Source of the DNA: Parapedobacter koreensis | GTDB taxonomy: Bacteria > Bacteroidota > Bacteroidia > Sphingobacteriales > Sphingobacteriaceae | Direction of reading: 5' to 3' | Length of the DNA: 64,000 nt | Assembly: GCF_900109365.1 (NCBI RefSeq) | Contig: NZ_FNZR01000014.1 | Span: forward strand, 1-64,000 | Shown here: piece after piece, positions 17,362-26,767 of the stretch | How positions within the stretch are numbered: the first letter of the stretch is position 1 | Layout: the number at the start of each line of letters is the position of its first letter | Program-made: the position numbers and the translations under genes | Notes under the pieces: model-generated | The model's database searches: none | Told to the model about the DNA's origin: nothing | The model's input: the letters and a program-made list of their open reading frames with translations, nothing else

Positions 17362-18603
17362 TCACTTCTTGGCTTTCCCCAGCAGCAGGCGGCCCTGCGA
17401 AGCCCAGCCACCCACGAATGCATCATCAATGCCATCCCCATCCAGATCACCGATGGTAATGTTCCAATTGCGTCCTACGACGGATTCCGGAATGACTTCT
17501 GCGGTCACATCCGTAAAATACCCCTTTCCATCATTCCGGTAGGCCCGCAGTTGCTCTTCCCCAAAACCCGGCACCGCGAGGGCGCTCAGCAACAAATCCA
17601 GGTGGCCATCGTGGTCGAAATCAACCTCCCGGGCCGAATAGGTAGAAAATTTATGTTCGGGCATGCGCTGTTCCGTTTCGTCCGAGAAGCGTCCCTGGCC
17701 GTCGTTGATGAGTATCCGCGCGCGGGGATTCTTATCCCATACACCGCCGTTGCTGGTGATATTGGCAAATACGATATCCAGGTCGCCATCCCCATCGACA
17801 TCAAAGACCAGTGCTTCACGGGTTTCCAACGGCTCAGGCAGGTCCAGGTTTTCTGCCCGTTCGGTGAATACCCCTTTCCCGTCATTAAACAGCAGCCGGT
17901 TGGGCGGAATTTCATTGCCCACCACCATGTCAAGGAAGCCATCGCCATTCAGGTCGGCCAGCTTGATGCTCTGCGTGGCATCATTCACCTGCGGGAGGTT
18001 TTCCGCCGTGCGATCGATGAAATACCCCGGCCGCTCCGGATCATTTACCCAAAGGAAATCCTGGCCCTCCGCCCCCGAGTTGCCCACCACGATATCCGGC
18101 AAGCCGTCGCCATCCACATCACCGACATCCAGCCCATTGCCCTCGCTCATGCCCAAGAGCCGATCGCTCACATCGCGGAATGTCGCATCGCCATTGCCCA
18201 GGTAATATTCAGGCGTCTGGTCGTCTTCAGCCACAAAGACGACATCGAGGATTCCATCCCCATCAAAATCAGCGGCACGGACGTGTTCGGTATCGTGCTT
18301 GGCCGCTTTGAATACGCCTTTCTTCCAAGTAAGCTTGCCGCTACCATCATTGAGGTAGAGCCTGTTTTCGTCGGCCTCAAGTGCCGCGATGACATCCAAA
18401 TCCCCATCCCCATCGACATCAACGAAGGCGACTTCCAGGATATGGGCCTCCGGATCGGACGGCACGTGGGTAGCGGTGACATCGTGATAGTAGCTCGTCA
18501 TCGCATTGGGCGGTGTGCAAGACGAGAAAGCGCCCATGCCGCCCACAAAAAAAAGGAACGACAGCCGGAGAAAGGGGCGTGGTTTTTTCAAGGTTAAGTG
18601 CAT
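17362..18603 (-). CDS. FG-GAP/VCBS repeat lipoprotein
   Basis: A 413-residue protein with a lipoprotein signal (FFVGGMGAFSSC, lipid Cys near residue 29). Seven Asp-rich calcium-binding loops of the DxDGDGxxD type are visible: DVDGDGDLDVI, DFDGDGILDVV, DVDGDGLPDIV, DLNGDGFLDMV, DVDGDGDLDIV, DFDHDGHLDLL and DLDGDGIDDAF. These mark the blades of a beta-propeller like integrin alpha and VCBS proteins. No catalytic domain follows, so it probably binds rather than cuts. It is a single gene; its 3' end faces small RNA copy 3. Confidence 0.8.
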   Translation of the reverse strand: MHLTLKKPRPFLRLSFLFFVGGMGAFSSCTPPNAMTSYYHDVTATHVPSDPEAHILEVAFVDVDGDGDLDVIAALEADENRLYLNDGSGKLTWKKGVFKAAKHDTEHVRAADFDGDGILDVVFVAEDDQTPEYYLGNGDATFRDVSDRLLGMSEGNGLDVGDVDGDGLPDIVVGNSGAEGQDFLWVNDPERPGYFIDRTAENLPQVNDATQSIKLADLNGDGFLDMVVGNEIPPNRLLFNDGKGVFTERAENLDLPEPLETREALVFDVDGDGDLDIVFANITSNGGVWDKNPRARILINDGQGRFSDETEQRMPEHKFSTYSAREVDFDHDGHLDLLLSALAVPGFGEEQLRAYRNDGKGYFTDVTAEVIPESVVGRNWNITIGDLDGDGIDDAFVGGWASQGRLLLGKAKK

Positions 18604-18754
18604 TGTGTTTGTTTTTTTTCATGCAAGTTAATCTATTTTTCTTGCCATGGCAAAAAAAGTGAATGAGCACGAACGCCCTGTACCAAACATAATCGCGCCA
18701 GCGGAGTTAAGTATTGATAGAAATTTTCACTATTTTTGAAGAAAGAAGGGTACC

Positions 18755-19363
18755 ATGCTATCAAGTTCATTTTTCCAACAGCCTACCTTACATGACGTAG
18801 GCCGGTACATCCGGCTCAAGGGCAGCATCAGCATTGTCCTTCTTTTTTCCGCGTTGGGCCTTGTTGCCCAAGAAAACAAGTTTGACAAAAAAGTAACTGT
18901 AGAAAGATTACCGGTACCCAAAGAAAAAAAGCAGCTTTTCTACCTACAACGCGACCCGGATGAAAACACCATCATCTACCAGCTCAATATGGAAGACAGC
19001 GTGGTGAATGCCGATGATCCGGTAAATGTCTACTGGATTCGCTATACCGAAGGCGGCGTGCGCAAAGACCTCAATTTCGTGCAGCGCACGATGGCATACG
19101 GCATTGATCACAAAGCACTTGGCGATGGTGCCTTCGAATTGCGCCTTGCTGCGTACAAAAACCTTCCACTGCGGCTTTCGTATTGCGACAAGAGCAAAGC
19201 ATATGTTGTATACGCCACTATCAACAGCCGGGAGGCTATCCTGGACCGCATCTTCGTGCGCATCGACGGGGGCAGCATGTTTAAGCCGGACATCGCCTAC
19301 TTTGAGCTCAGCGGGCGCGATACCGCCACCATGGCCAAAGTGTCCGAGCGGATCAAACCATGA
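18755..19363 (+). CDS. DUF4833 domain protein, probably periplasmic
   Basis: A 202-residue protein with a hydrophobic segment at about residues 29-43 (ISIVLLFSALGLVAQ) that looks like a signal peptide behind a longer than usual N-terminus. The body, from LFYLQRDPDENTIIYQLN through PVNVYWIRYTEGG to AILDRIFVRIDGG, fits DUF4833. No function is established. It is divergent from the FG-GAP gene and precedes a PepSY gene by 137 bases. Confidence 0.7.
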   Translation: MLSSSFFQQPTLHDVGRYIRLKGSISIVLLFSALGLVAQENKFDKKVTVERLPVPKEKKQLFYLQRDPDENTIIYQLNMEDSVVNADDPVNVYWIRYTEGGVRKDLNFVQRTMAYGIDHKALGDGAFELRLAAYKNLPLRLSYCDKSKAYVVYATINSREAILDRIFVRIDGGSMFKPDIAYFELSGRDTATMAKVSERIKP

Positions 19364-19407
19364 GGTTTGTACGCTTCACATGGGCGCGCTAAATAAAAAT
19401 ACACGAA

Positions 19408-19459
19408 GGATTTCCCTTTTCTGATCTAAATCTGTTTATTTGCACTTTTTATTTAGATT
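19408..19459 (+). promoter_or_regulatory. Possible operator upstream of the PepSY gene
   Basis: ATCTAAAT and ATTTAGAT form an inverted repeat in the AT-rich stretch before the PepSY-TM gene. Related genes are often iron-controlled, but I cannot match this to a defined Fur or DtxR box. Confidence 0.25.
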
Positions 19460-19500
19460 ACTTCAATACTAACAAACCCAACGACAATTGGCAACCTTCC

Positions 19501-20820
19501 ATGGCTAGTGCAAACCGAAGTACCTGGCAAAAAACCAGGAAGCTATTTAATGACATCCATCTTTGGTTGGGCCTGTCCAGTGGCCTCATCATCTTTGTAG
19601 TCTGCCTTTCCGGCACCATTTATGTCTTCAACACCGAACTCACCGAATGGGGTACACCCCATCTTTATCGTGTAGCGCCCCCAGTGGGTGCCGAGCGGAA
19701 GAGCCCCGATGCCTTCTTGCAACACGTGGAAGCCCATTCCGGCGGGGCCGTTAGCTCCGTAAACGTGCCCAGCGATCCGAAAAGAAGCTACACGTATACG
19801 GTAAGAACAGCCGGCGACAACAGCCGCTTTGGCACCGCATACCTCGTAAACCCATACACCGGCGAACTCCTCGGATCGTCCACCGAAAAAAATGCCGTCA
19901 AGGATTTTATGAGCACGATGTTCAGCCTGCACCGCTGGCTATTGCTGGACAAGATCGAGCAGCCCCTCATTGAGGGCCTGGAAAACCGGCAGCTGGGCAG
20001 CATGATCAGCGGCTGGGCCACCATTATCTTCACGCTGGGATGCATTACCGGCCTGGTCATCTGGTTTCCGCCGAAGGTAAAAAACTGGAAGCAGGGGCTC
20101 AAAATAAAGATGGGCCGCAGTTGGAAGCGTACCAACCACGATTTGCACAATTCATTGGCCTTTTACGCGCTGGCGTTGCTTTTGGTAATGGGCATCACGG
20201 GGCCACAGTGGTCTTTTCCCTGGTACCGCACCGGATTGCAAAAGACGCTGGGCACCTATAAGCCCGAGGCCGGGCCACAGGGCAACACGCCGGGGCCACA
20301 GGGCAACACGCCGGGGCCACAGCCGCACGGTGCGATGGCGCATGGCCACGGTGCTCCAGACAGGGCGCTCCATGCGGCGACCGCAGATACGGCGCAACAA
20401 GCCCCTTCACTCGCCCTATCCGCGCTAATAGCTTCGGCAGACACCCACCTGCCTTATCCCGGCGACTATGCCATCTCCCTGCCAGCAAGTCCTGGCGCTC
20501 CTGCCCAAATCACGAAGACGAAAATCGGCTTTTTTGCACCAGCTGCTGGTGATAAGGTTTCGTTGGATACCCGTACCGGTGCGCTCGTCTCGCTGGACAT
20601 CTTTTCCCAGAAACCCTTTAATGAACGCATCGCAGGCTCCATCAAGGCGCTGCATGTTGGCAATGTATACGGTACCTTTTCGAAAATACTTTACTTCTTC
20701 GCGTGCCTGATTGCTACCACGTTGCCCGTGACGGGAACCCTAATCTGGATCAATAAAATGTGGAAAAAGCAGAAACGCCCCAGGAAAGCGCCCATTGCGC
20801 GGCAAGCCGTCGCTCAATAG
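19501..20820 (+). CDS. PepSY-associated transmembrane protein
   Basis: A 439-residue inner membrane protein of the PepSY-TM family, with helices at about 25-45, 175-200, 220-240 and 395-420. These proteins often accompany siderophore receptors and are thought to act in periplasmic iron reduction or uptake. Seen here: HLWLGLSSGLIIFVVCLSGTIYVF at the start, MFSLHRWLL, and KALHVGNVYGTFSKILYFFACL near the end. The periplasmic loop at about 255-300 has an unusual Pro/Gly/His-rich insert (GPQGNTP repeated, then HGAMAHGHGAPD) that could bind metal. It overlaps the 3' end of bshC by seven bases. Confidence 0.85.
   Translation: MASANRSTWQKTRKLFNDIHLWLGLSSGLIIFVVCLSGTIYVFNTELTEWGTPHLYRVAPPVGAERKSPDAFLQHVEAHSGGAVSSVNVPSDPKRSYTYTVRTAGDNSRFGTAYLVNPYTGELLGSSTEKNAVKDFMSTMFSLHRWLLLDKIEQPLIEGLENRQLGSMISGWATIIFTLGCITGLVIWFPPKVKNWKQGLKIKMGRSWKRTNHDLHNSLAFYALALLLVMGITGPQWSFPWYRTGLQKTLGTYKPEAGPQGNTPGPQGNTPGPQPHGAMAHGHGAPDRALHAATADTAQQAPSLALSALIASADTHLPYPGDYAISLPASPGAPAQITKTKIGFFAPAAGDKVSLDTRTGALVSLDIFSQKPFNERIAGSIKALHVGNVYGTFSKILYFFACLIATTLPVTGTLIWINKMWKKQKRPRKAPIARQAVAQ
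20272..20322 (+). repeat. 21-base in-frame tandem repeat in the PepSY gene
   Basis: Two full units (20272-20292, 20293-20313) and a partial third encode GPQGNTP-GPQGNTP-GPQ. The units look identical, suggesting recent slippage. Confidence 0.85.
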
Positions 20821-22403
20821 ATAATGGTAAACTTGAAATCCAGCGGCCGGAAATGCTGCAGCAGCTCATCAATAAACCGATCGCCATGCTTCACATACAG
20901 CAGGCCGAAGTTTTCCGACCGTTCCTGCAGTGATCCCCCCGGGAATAGCTTGTCCTTGATGCGATCCAACTGGATCAGCGCATCCTCGTGATTCCGCTTA
21001 TCGGCTTTAAGTAGTTTCTTTTCGAGGTTATTGATAGCCTTTTTGAGCCTGGCCTTCACCGCATCCGTACTTGGCCCCAAGCTGGGGTCGATTTTATGCG
21101 CGCGCAGCCGCAGCCTGCTGAATATGGCATTGAGCTCCATCCATTCGTCATTGAGGTTGAGCCGGTGCTTGGTATGCCGCCTCACGTATTCCTTCTTCAG
21201 CTCTTCCGTGTCTTTAAAGATGCTCCGAAACGTCAGGTCCAGGCGAAGTACTTTCACCGCCATGTTGTCATCGGTCACCATTGCCGAATTGCGGGGAATC
21301 AAAATGGGGTAGTCTACCCCGTAATGCTGGAAACAAGCCTTCAATTGCAGCCAATATACGATCTCCGCCCCACCGCCAATGTAGGCGAGGTTTGGCAAAA
21401 TCACTTCCTGATAGAGCGGACGCATCACGACATTCGGACTGAAGCGCTCGGGATGGCGGCGTATCTCGGCTTTCAGCTCGTCTTCGGTAAAATAGATACC
21501 CTGGTGGAGCACTTCGTAGCGCCCGTCGCCGAGCTTTACGATCCGCTCCCTGAACGTATCGGTAAGGTAAAAGAAGTTGATTTCGCGCGCGTGCACCTGG
21601 GTAGCGAAGCCCGCTTCTTCAAGCGCTTTCGAAGTCTGCATGATGGCATCATGGCTGTGCTCACCCAACATATCCTGCTCGATGAACGGCGCAAAACATC
21701 GCTTGAGCGAAGCATCGTCTGCATCCATGACGACCAGCCCATATGCGCCAAACAGTGCATTGACCACATAGCGGGTGGCAGCAGCAAGGTTATCGTGATG
21801 CAGGTAAGCTTCTTCCATTAAGTTGGCCAATTTGGAGGAATTGGCCGACAGGCCGAGGAAGCTTTGGTACTGGCGCACGGTATCCGCCATCCCGGCCGTT
21901 TTCATCCGGCCGGTAGCGCCCTGAGCTGGGGCATCCCAAGCGATTTTCTTACCGTGGAGCCGGGCATGGTTGATTTCGGCAAAGTCGTGGTCTTCGGTGG
22001 CCATCCAATATACCGGCACGAACGTGTATTCCGGAAAAGCCGCTTTGAGGTCGCGTGCCAGCTTAATGGTGGTGACGATTTTGAAGATGAAATACAGCGG
22101 GCCGGTAAAAATATTGAGCTGGTGCCCCGTGGTCACGGTGAAGGTATGCCCATCCCGCAGCGCCTCGATGTTGGCGGCCACTTCAGGCTGGCGATCCAGC
22201 AATTCGCCATATTGACCATGCAAGCTTTGCACCAGCAGGCCCCTATCGGTCTTTCCAGCCTTGGCCTGTACTTGCTGGGCAAATCCCGTGTTATCCGGCC
22301 GGTTGCCCGCAAACGGAGCAAGTGCAGGATCATTGTCCAAATAAGCCAACAGCGTTTTGGAAAAGCTGTTCGTATCGCGGTAGTCTATATAGGTCGCCTT
22401 CAT
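20814..22403 (-). CDS. bshC: Bacillithiol biosynthesis cysteine-adding enzyme BshC
   Basis: A 529-residue protein, the usual BshC length. It joins cysteine to GlcN-malate in the last step of bacillithiol synthesis. Family motifs include FTVTTGHQLNIFTGPLYFIFKI (about 90-111), PVYWMATEDHDFAEI, YIGGGAEIVYWLQLK and ILIPRNSAMV, followed by a coiled-coil stretch at about 410-470 as in the Bacillus structure. It ends the minus-strand run ftsY-rimO-bshC. Assignment is firm; the presence of bacillithiol itself is inferred. Confidence 0.9.
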   Translation of the reverse strand: MKATYIDYRDTNSFSKTLLAYLDNDPALAPFAGNRPDNTGFAQQVQAKAGKTDRGLLVQSLHGQYGELLDRQPEVAANIEALRDGHTFTVTTGHQLNIFTGPLYFIFKIVTTIKLARDLKAAFPEYTFVPVYWMATEDHDFAEINHARLHGKKIAWDAPAQGATGRMKTAGMADTVRQYQSFLGLSANSSKLANLMEEAYLHHDNLAAATRYVVNALFGAYGLVVMDADDASLKRCFAPFIEQDMLGEHSHDAIMQTSKALEEAGFATQVHAREINFFYLTDTFRERIVKLGDGRYEVLHQGIYFTEDELKAEIRRHPERFSPNVVMRPLYQEVILPNLAYIGGGAEIVYWLQLKACFQHYGVDYPILIPRNSAMVTDDNMAVKVLRLDLTFRSIFKDTEELKKEYVRRHTKHRLNLNDEWMELNAIFSRLRLRAHKIDPSLGPSTDAVKARLKKAINNLEKKLLKADKRNHEDALIQLDRIKDKLFPGGSLQERSENFGLLYVKHGDRFIDELLQHFRPLDFKFTIIY

Positions 22404-22451
22404 TGGTAAGCAAAGATAGGGCTTGCCCGCAAAAGCGACGATTGATAACGA

Positions 22452-23786
22452 TTATTTGACAATCGTTCCATATAAATCGAAGTCTTCCGCACGGTCTATG
22501 CGTACCTGCGCAAAGCGGCCCAACGCCAGGTAGTGGCCTTCAGTAGGGATGAGCACCTCATTATCCACCTCGGGCGAGTCGTACTCGGTACGGCCCACGA
22601 AGTGATCGCCTTCCACCTTATCGACCAATACCTTATACGTATTGCCCACCTTCGCCTGGTTGACGTCGTAGGAAATGCCCTGTTGGATTTCCATGATTTG
22701 CTCCACGCGGGCCGCCTTTTCCTCTTCGGGCACATCATCCACCAAGCTATAGGCATGGGTTTTTTCCTCATGCGAGTAGGTGAAGCAGCCCAGGCGGTCA
22801 AACCGCGTGTCGGCCACCCACTGTTGCAGTTCGTCGAAGTCCTGCTCGGTTTCGCCCGGGTATCCGCAGATAAGCGTGGTACGCAGTGCGATATCCGGCA
22901 CGCGGTCGCGGATGGCATGGACGAGATCGATGGTCTTTTGCTTGCTGATGCCCCTGCGCATGGAGCGGAGCATATTATCGCTGATGTGCTGCAGCGGCAT
23001 ATCGAGGTAGTTGCAGATGTTGCTTCGCTCATTCATCACATCGAGGATATCCATGGGGAATCCCGAGGGATAGGCATATTGCAGCCGTATCCATTCGATG
23101 CCTTCTACGTCCGAAAGCCTGCGCAGCAAGTCGGCCAGGTTGCGCTGGCCATACAAGTCCAGCCCATAATACGTCAGGTCCTGGGCAATAAGGATGAGTT
23201 CTTTGGTGCCATTTTTGGCCAGGTGCTGCGCCTCCGCCACCAGGCTCTCCATCGGCTTGGACACGTGCTTGCCCCGCATGAGGGGGATGGCGCAGAATGA
23301 ACACGGCCTGTTGCAGCCCTCGGCAATCTTGAAATAGGCAAAGTGCGCGGGTGTGGTGAGCATTCGCTCGCCCACCAGCTCATGCTTGTAGTCAGCCCCG
23401 ATGGTGCCGAGCAGATCCTGCAGGTCATTGGTGCCGAAGTAAGCATCCACGTTGGGGATTTCGGCCTGCAATTCGGGTTTGTACCGCTCGGAGAGGCATC
23501 CCGTCACGATGACCTTCCCTACCCGGCCTTCGTCTTTGAGCGCGCTGTATTGCAAGATGGTATCAATGGACTCCTGCTTGGCATTGTCGATAAAACCGCA
23601 GGTATTGATGACCACGATATCATCCGCCCTGACATTGGCCGCCTCGTGCACCACCTCCATGCGGTTGCCCCGCAGCTGGCCCATCAGCACTTCGCTATCG
23701 TGTATATTCTTGGAGCACCCCAGGGTCACCACATTTACACGGGGAGCACGCCTTACGGGGGCCGGTTTGCTATGTTTCGTCTTCAT
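22452..23786 (-). CDS. rimO: Ribosomal protein S12 methylthiotransferase RimO
   Basis: A 444-residue radical SAM enzyme. The N-terminal UPF0004 domain has its cluster cysteines at C24 (TLGCSKN), C63 (NTCGF) and C97 (TGCLSERY). The radical SAM cluster is C158-x3-C162-x2-C165 in GCNRPCSFC, and a TRAM domain ends the protein. The GCSKN and FCAIPLMRGKH motifs separate RimO from MiaB. It thiomethylates an aspartate of S12. It lies 24 bases after ftsY and 49 before bshC on the same strand. Confidence 0.93.
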   Translation of the reverse strand: MKTKHSKPAPVRRAPRVNVVTLGCSKNIHDSEVLMGQLRGNRMEVVHEAANVRADDIVVINTCGFIDNAKQESIDTILQYSALKDEGRVGKVIVTGCLSERYKPELQAEIPNVDAYFGTNDLQDLLGTIGADYKHELVGERMLTTPAHFAYFKIAEGCNRPCSFCAIPLMRGKHVSKPMESLVAEAQHLAKNGTKELILIAQDLTYYGLDLYGQRNLADLLRRLSDVEGIEWIRLQYAYPSGFPMDILDVMNERSNICNYLDMPLQHISDNMLRSMRRGISKQKTIDLVHAIRDRVPDIALRTTLICGYPGETEQDFDELQQWVADTRFDRLGCFTYSHEEKTHAYSLVDDVPEEEKAARVEQIMEIQQGISYDVNQAKVGNTYKVLVDKVEGDHFVGRTEYDSPEVDNEVLIPTEGHYLALGRFAQVRIDRAEDFDLYGTIVK

Positions 23787-23809
23787 CCGCTATACGCCTC
23801 GTCGGTTCC

Positions 23810-24772
23810 TCACTTAAATAAGGAATCGACAAATTCTTTTTTGTTGAATAGTTGGAGATCACCTATCTTCTCCCCCACGCCGATGTACTTCACGGGGATT
23901 TTGAATTGGTCGGAGATACCGATGACCACCCCGCCCTTGGCCGTGCCATCCAGCTTGGTGAGCGCCAGCGCATTCACGTCAGTCGCCTGTGTGAATTGCT
24001 TGCATTGTTCGATGGCATTCTGCCCCGTAGAGGCATCCAGCACGAGCAGTATCTCATGCGGCGCACCGGGCACCACCTTCTGCATCACCTGCTTGATTTT
24101 GGTGAGCTCATTCATCAAGGCCACCTTATTGTGGAGCCTGCCGGCGGTATCGATGATGGCCACGTCGTCGCCGTTTGCTACGGCCGATTTCACGGTATCA
24201 TAAGCCACGGAGGCCGGGTCTGAGCCCATGGCCTGCGCCACCACGCGCACTCCTACGCGCTCGCCCCACAGTTTGATTTGGTCTACAGCCGCAGCGCGGA
24301 AAGTATCCGCCGCCCCCAGCACCACGCTGTTGCCAGCTTCCTTGAGTTGGTGGGCCAGCTTGCCGATGGTCGTGGTCTTGCCCACCCCATTGACGCCCAC
24401 CACCATGATGACGTAGGGCTTGTGCTCGCCGTATTCAAAGTGTTCGAAGTCCGCGCTATTGTTTTCCGCAAGGAGCGCCTGGATCTCTTCGCGCAGGATG
24501 GAATGAAGCTCGGAAGTACTCACGTACTTATCGCGGGCTACGCGGGCCTGGATACGTTCGATGATCTTGAGGGTGGTCGTCACCCCCACATCAGAGGTCA
24601 CCAGCACTTCCTCCAGATCATCCAGTACTTCGTCATCCACGGTAGATTTGCCCACCACGGCTTTGGTGATCTTGGAAAAAAAGCCTTCTTTGGTCTTTTC
24701 CAATCCCTTATCCAGGGCTTCCTGTGCTTCGGGGGTTTCCTGCTTTTTTTTGAAAAAATCAAATAATCCCAT
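23810..24772 (-). CDS. ftsY: Signal recognition particle receptor FtsY
   Basis: A 320-residue SRP GTPase: helical N domain (10-85), G domain with P-loop [34 protein letters not shown] and the closing [12 protein letters not shown]. The acidic A domain is almost absent, as usual for Bacteroidota, leaving a short basic [10 protein letters not shown] membrane-binding start. ATG at 24772 is used; the preceding codon is GTG. It receives ribosome-nascent chain complexes at the inner membrane. Confidence 0.95.
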   Translation of the reverse strand: MGLFDFFKKKQETPEAQEALDKGLEKTKEGFFSKITKAVVGKSTVDDEVLDDLEEVLVTSDVGVTTTLKIIERIQARVARDKYVSTSELHSILREEIQALLAENNSADFEHFEYGEHKPYVIMVVGVNGVGKTTTIGKLAHQLKEAGNSVVLGAADTFRAAAVDQIKLWGERVGVRVVAQAMGSDPASVAYDTVKSAVANGDDVAIIDTAGRLHNKVALMNELTKIKQVMQKVVPGAPHEILLVLDASTGQNAIEQCKQFTQATDVNALALTKLDGTAKGGVVIGISDQFKIPVKYIGVGEKIGDLQLFNKKEFVDSLFK

Positions 24773-24803
24773 CACTTAATAACACTAAACTGGTAAACAT
24801 AAC

Positions 24804-24843
24804 AAAAAAGCCCTTCCGGTAGACACCCCGAAACGGCTTTCAA
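24804..24843 (-). terminator. Terminator after the ribosomal protein genes
   Basis: Read on the minus strand, AAAGCC and CGG pair with CCG and GGCTTT, followed by TTTTTG. It lies between the DUF4295 gene and ftsY, so most transcripts from rpmB-rpmG-DUF4295 should end here. Confidence 0.6.
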
Positions 24844-24863
24844 AAATACCCTGAACACAAAGA

Positions 24864-25049
24864 CTATTGTGCGGCCGCGTCTATGACGGCTTCACGAGCC
24901 GCATCGATGGCTTCTTTCACGTGGTCGTTGTGCGCAATCAGTTCCTTAAAGGTGTATGCGCCGGTCTTCGGAGACCGTACGGCAGTGATTACCTTCGTAT
25001 AGTCCTTGCCTTTGCCTGTTTTGAGTGATGCTACTGCTTTCTTTGCCAT
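24864..25049 (-). CDS. DUF4295 small basic protein
   Basis: A 61-residue lysine-rich protein (MAKKAVASLKTGKGKDYTKVITAVRSP...). DUF4295 sits beside L33 and L28 in nearly all Bacteroidota and is thought to be ribosome-associated, though its role is not established to my knowledge. It lies 18 bases after rpmG in the same operon. Confidence 0.9.
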   Translation of the reverse strand: MAKKAVASLKTGKGKDYTKVITAVRSPKTGAYTFKELIAHNDHVKEAIDAAREAVIDAAAQ

Positions 25050-25067
25050 GTCTTTCTACCCTCAATT

Positions 25068-25250
25068 TTATTTAATCTCTTTATGAACGGTTACACGACG
25101 CAAGACCGGGTTGAATTTCTTCAACTCCAACCGCTGGGTGGTGTTTTTCTTATTTTTCGTCGTGATGTAACGAGACATCCCGGGAAGACCGCTTTCTTTG
25201 TGCTCGGTACATTCCAAAATTACCTGTACCCTATTACCTTTTTTAGCCAT
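25068..25250 (-). CDS. rpmG: 50S ribosomal protein L33
   Basis: A 60-residue L33 with the typical [15 protein letters not shown] start and [19 protein letters not shown] core. Only one of the usual four zinc-binding Cys remains (C14), so this is the zinc-free form. Middle gene of rpmB-rpmG-DUF4295. Confidence 0.95.
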   Translation of the reverse strand: MAKKGNRVQVILECTEHKESGLPGMSRYITTKNKKNTTQRLELKKFNPVLRRVTVHKEIK

Positions 25251-25301
25251 TGTTTTACGATATTAGTATCCGCTGAAACCAGCCGGATAGTACGCTTATA
25301 G

Positions 25302-25535
25302 TTATACGTATCCCTTTTTGATAAATTTATTGATGACGGCAGTAATACCGTTCTTATTGATGGTCTTTATCGCTGCGGTCGATACTTTCAGGGTAATCCA
25401 ACGGTTTTCTTCAGGGATGAAGAATCGCTTGGTCTGCAAATTAGGGTAAAATTTACGCTTCGTTTTCACGTTTGAATTGGAAACGTTGTACCCGTTCATC
25501 GCCCCTTTTCCTGTTAAATCACAAACTCTTGACAT
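25302..25535 (-). CDS. rpmB: 50S ribosomal protein L28
   Basis: A 77-residue L28 starting MSRVCDLTGKGAMNGYNVSNSN at 25535. The open frame runs on to 25616, but the upstream residues do not belong to the family. First gene of the operon; the AT-rich 25540-25640 region should hold its promoter. Confidence 0.95.
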   Translation of the reverse strand: MSRVCDLTGKGAMNGYNVSNSNVKTKRKFYPNLQTKRFFIPEENRWITLKVSTAAIKTINKNGITAVINKFIKKGYV

Positions 25536-25675
25536 GATCGTATGCTGTTTTTGTCTTATTAAATGCCTTTTTCGCAAAGAGTTTGCAAATATCAACATTT
25601 GTTTTTTATTATACAATTTTTTTTTGAATTGCCTGTGATATTGGCTTAGCGGGTTTGTTTTGGCAGGGCAGTGGG

Positions 25676-25707
25676 TTGGTTGGTGTTCAAAAAAATTACT
25701 ACCTTTG
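25676..25707 (+). promoter_or_regulatory. Promoter of rbfA-aat
   Basis: TTG at 25676-25678, a 21-base spacer and TACCTTTG at 25700-25707, 44 bases before the rbfA start. Confidence 0.55.
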
Positions 25708-25751
25708 TCATTGAGTATTGGTTACTACCTTTAATATAAAGCACCTATACC

Positions 25752-26123
25752 ATGAGCACAGAAAGTAAAAGGCAGCAGCGGTTTGCCGGGGTAATCCAAC
25801 AGGATTTAGGGGAGCTCTTCCAGCGGGAAGGCGGTGCGTGGGCTCCTGGGGCGTTCATAACGGTCACCCGGGTGAGGGTCACCCCCGATTTGGCCATCGC
25901 ACGGGTATACCTTAGCTTCCTTAATACCAAGCAAGCCAAGGAAGACATGGCTAATATCAAATCACACGCCAACGAAATCCGCTATAAGCTGGGTGCCCGC
26001 ATCAAAAACCAGGCGCGGATTGTGCCGCAGCTGGAGTTTTTCCTGGATGATACCAACGAGTATGTAGAACACATGGATAAGCTCTTTGATGAAATCAGCA
26101 AAGAACCCCGGCAACCGGAATAG
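25752..26123 (+). CDS. rbfA: 30S ribosome-binding factor A
   Basis: A 123-residue KH-fold protein. ESKRQQRFAGVIQQDLGELF, VTRVRVTPDLAIARVYLSF and LGARIKNQARIVPQLEFFLDDT are the family signatures. It assists late 16S rRNA and 30S maturation. Five bases separate it from aat, so the two form an operon. Confidence 0.92.
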   Translation: MSTESKRQQRFAGVIQQDLGELFQREGGAWAPGAFITVTRVRVTPDLAIARVYLSFLNTKQAKEDMANIKSHANEIRYKLGARIKNQARIVPQLEFFLDDTNEYVEHMDKLFDEISKEPRQPE

Positions 26124-26128
26124 ACCGG

Positions 26129-26767
26129 ATGATTTTCGAGCTTGATCCGACCGACATCCATTTTCCCGATCCGGCGCTGGCCGAGCCGGATGGCCTCTTG
26201 GCCTTTGGGGGCGACCTCCGCCCCGAGCGGCTCATGGAAGCCTATACAAAGGGGATTTTCCCATGGTATAGTGATGATACGCCCATTCTTTGGTACGCAC
26301 CGCACGAGCGGTTTGTCCTGTTTCCCGATGAGCTGAAAATCAGCAAAAGCATGCGGCAGGTCCTGCGATCGGGCCGGTTTACCGTGACCCATGACCAAGC
26401 CTTTGCACAGGTGATTGCCGCCTGCGCCACGCAGCCACGCCACGGGCAAGACGGTACGTGGATCACGGGCGACATGCAGCAAGCCTATATCCGGCTGCAC
26501 GAGCTGGGTGTGGCCCACGCGGTGGAAGTATGGCGCGATGCAGCGCTGGTGGGTGGGCTTTACGGCGTAGCCCTGGGCAGCGTCTTTTGCGGCGAAAGCA
26601 TGTTTAGCCGGGAAGCCAACGCCTCCAAGGCGGCGCTGGCCTCACTCTGCCAATCCGGGGATTACAAGCTGATCGATTGCCAGGTCTATACCGAGCACCT
26701 CGCTTCCTTGGGTGCGAGGATGATCAGCCGGGACGCCTATATGGCCTTATTGCAGCCTATAAGCTAA
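26129..26767 (+). CDS. aat: Leucyl/phenylalanyl-tRNA-protein transferase
   Basis: A 212-residue enzyme adding Leu or Phe to proteins with N-terminal Arg or Lys, feeding them to the ClpAP N-degron pathway. Seen motifs: GLLAFGGDL-type start, YTKGIFPWYSDDTPILWYAPHERFV, HGQDGTWITGDMQQAYIRLHELGVAHAVEVW and GGLYGVALGSVFCGESMFSR. Its last 21 bases overlap the end of the convergent PQQ-like gene. Confidence 0.93.
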   Translation: MIFELDPTDIHFPDPALAEPDGLLAFGGDLRPERLMEAYTKGIFPWYSDDTPILWYAPHERFVLFPDELKISKSMRQVLRSGRFTVTHDQAFAQVIAACATQPRHGQDGTWITGDMQQAYIRLHELGVAHAVEVWRDAALVGGLYGVALGSVFCGESMFSREANASKAALASLCQSGDYKLIDCQVYTEHLASLGARMISRDAYMALLQPIS

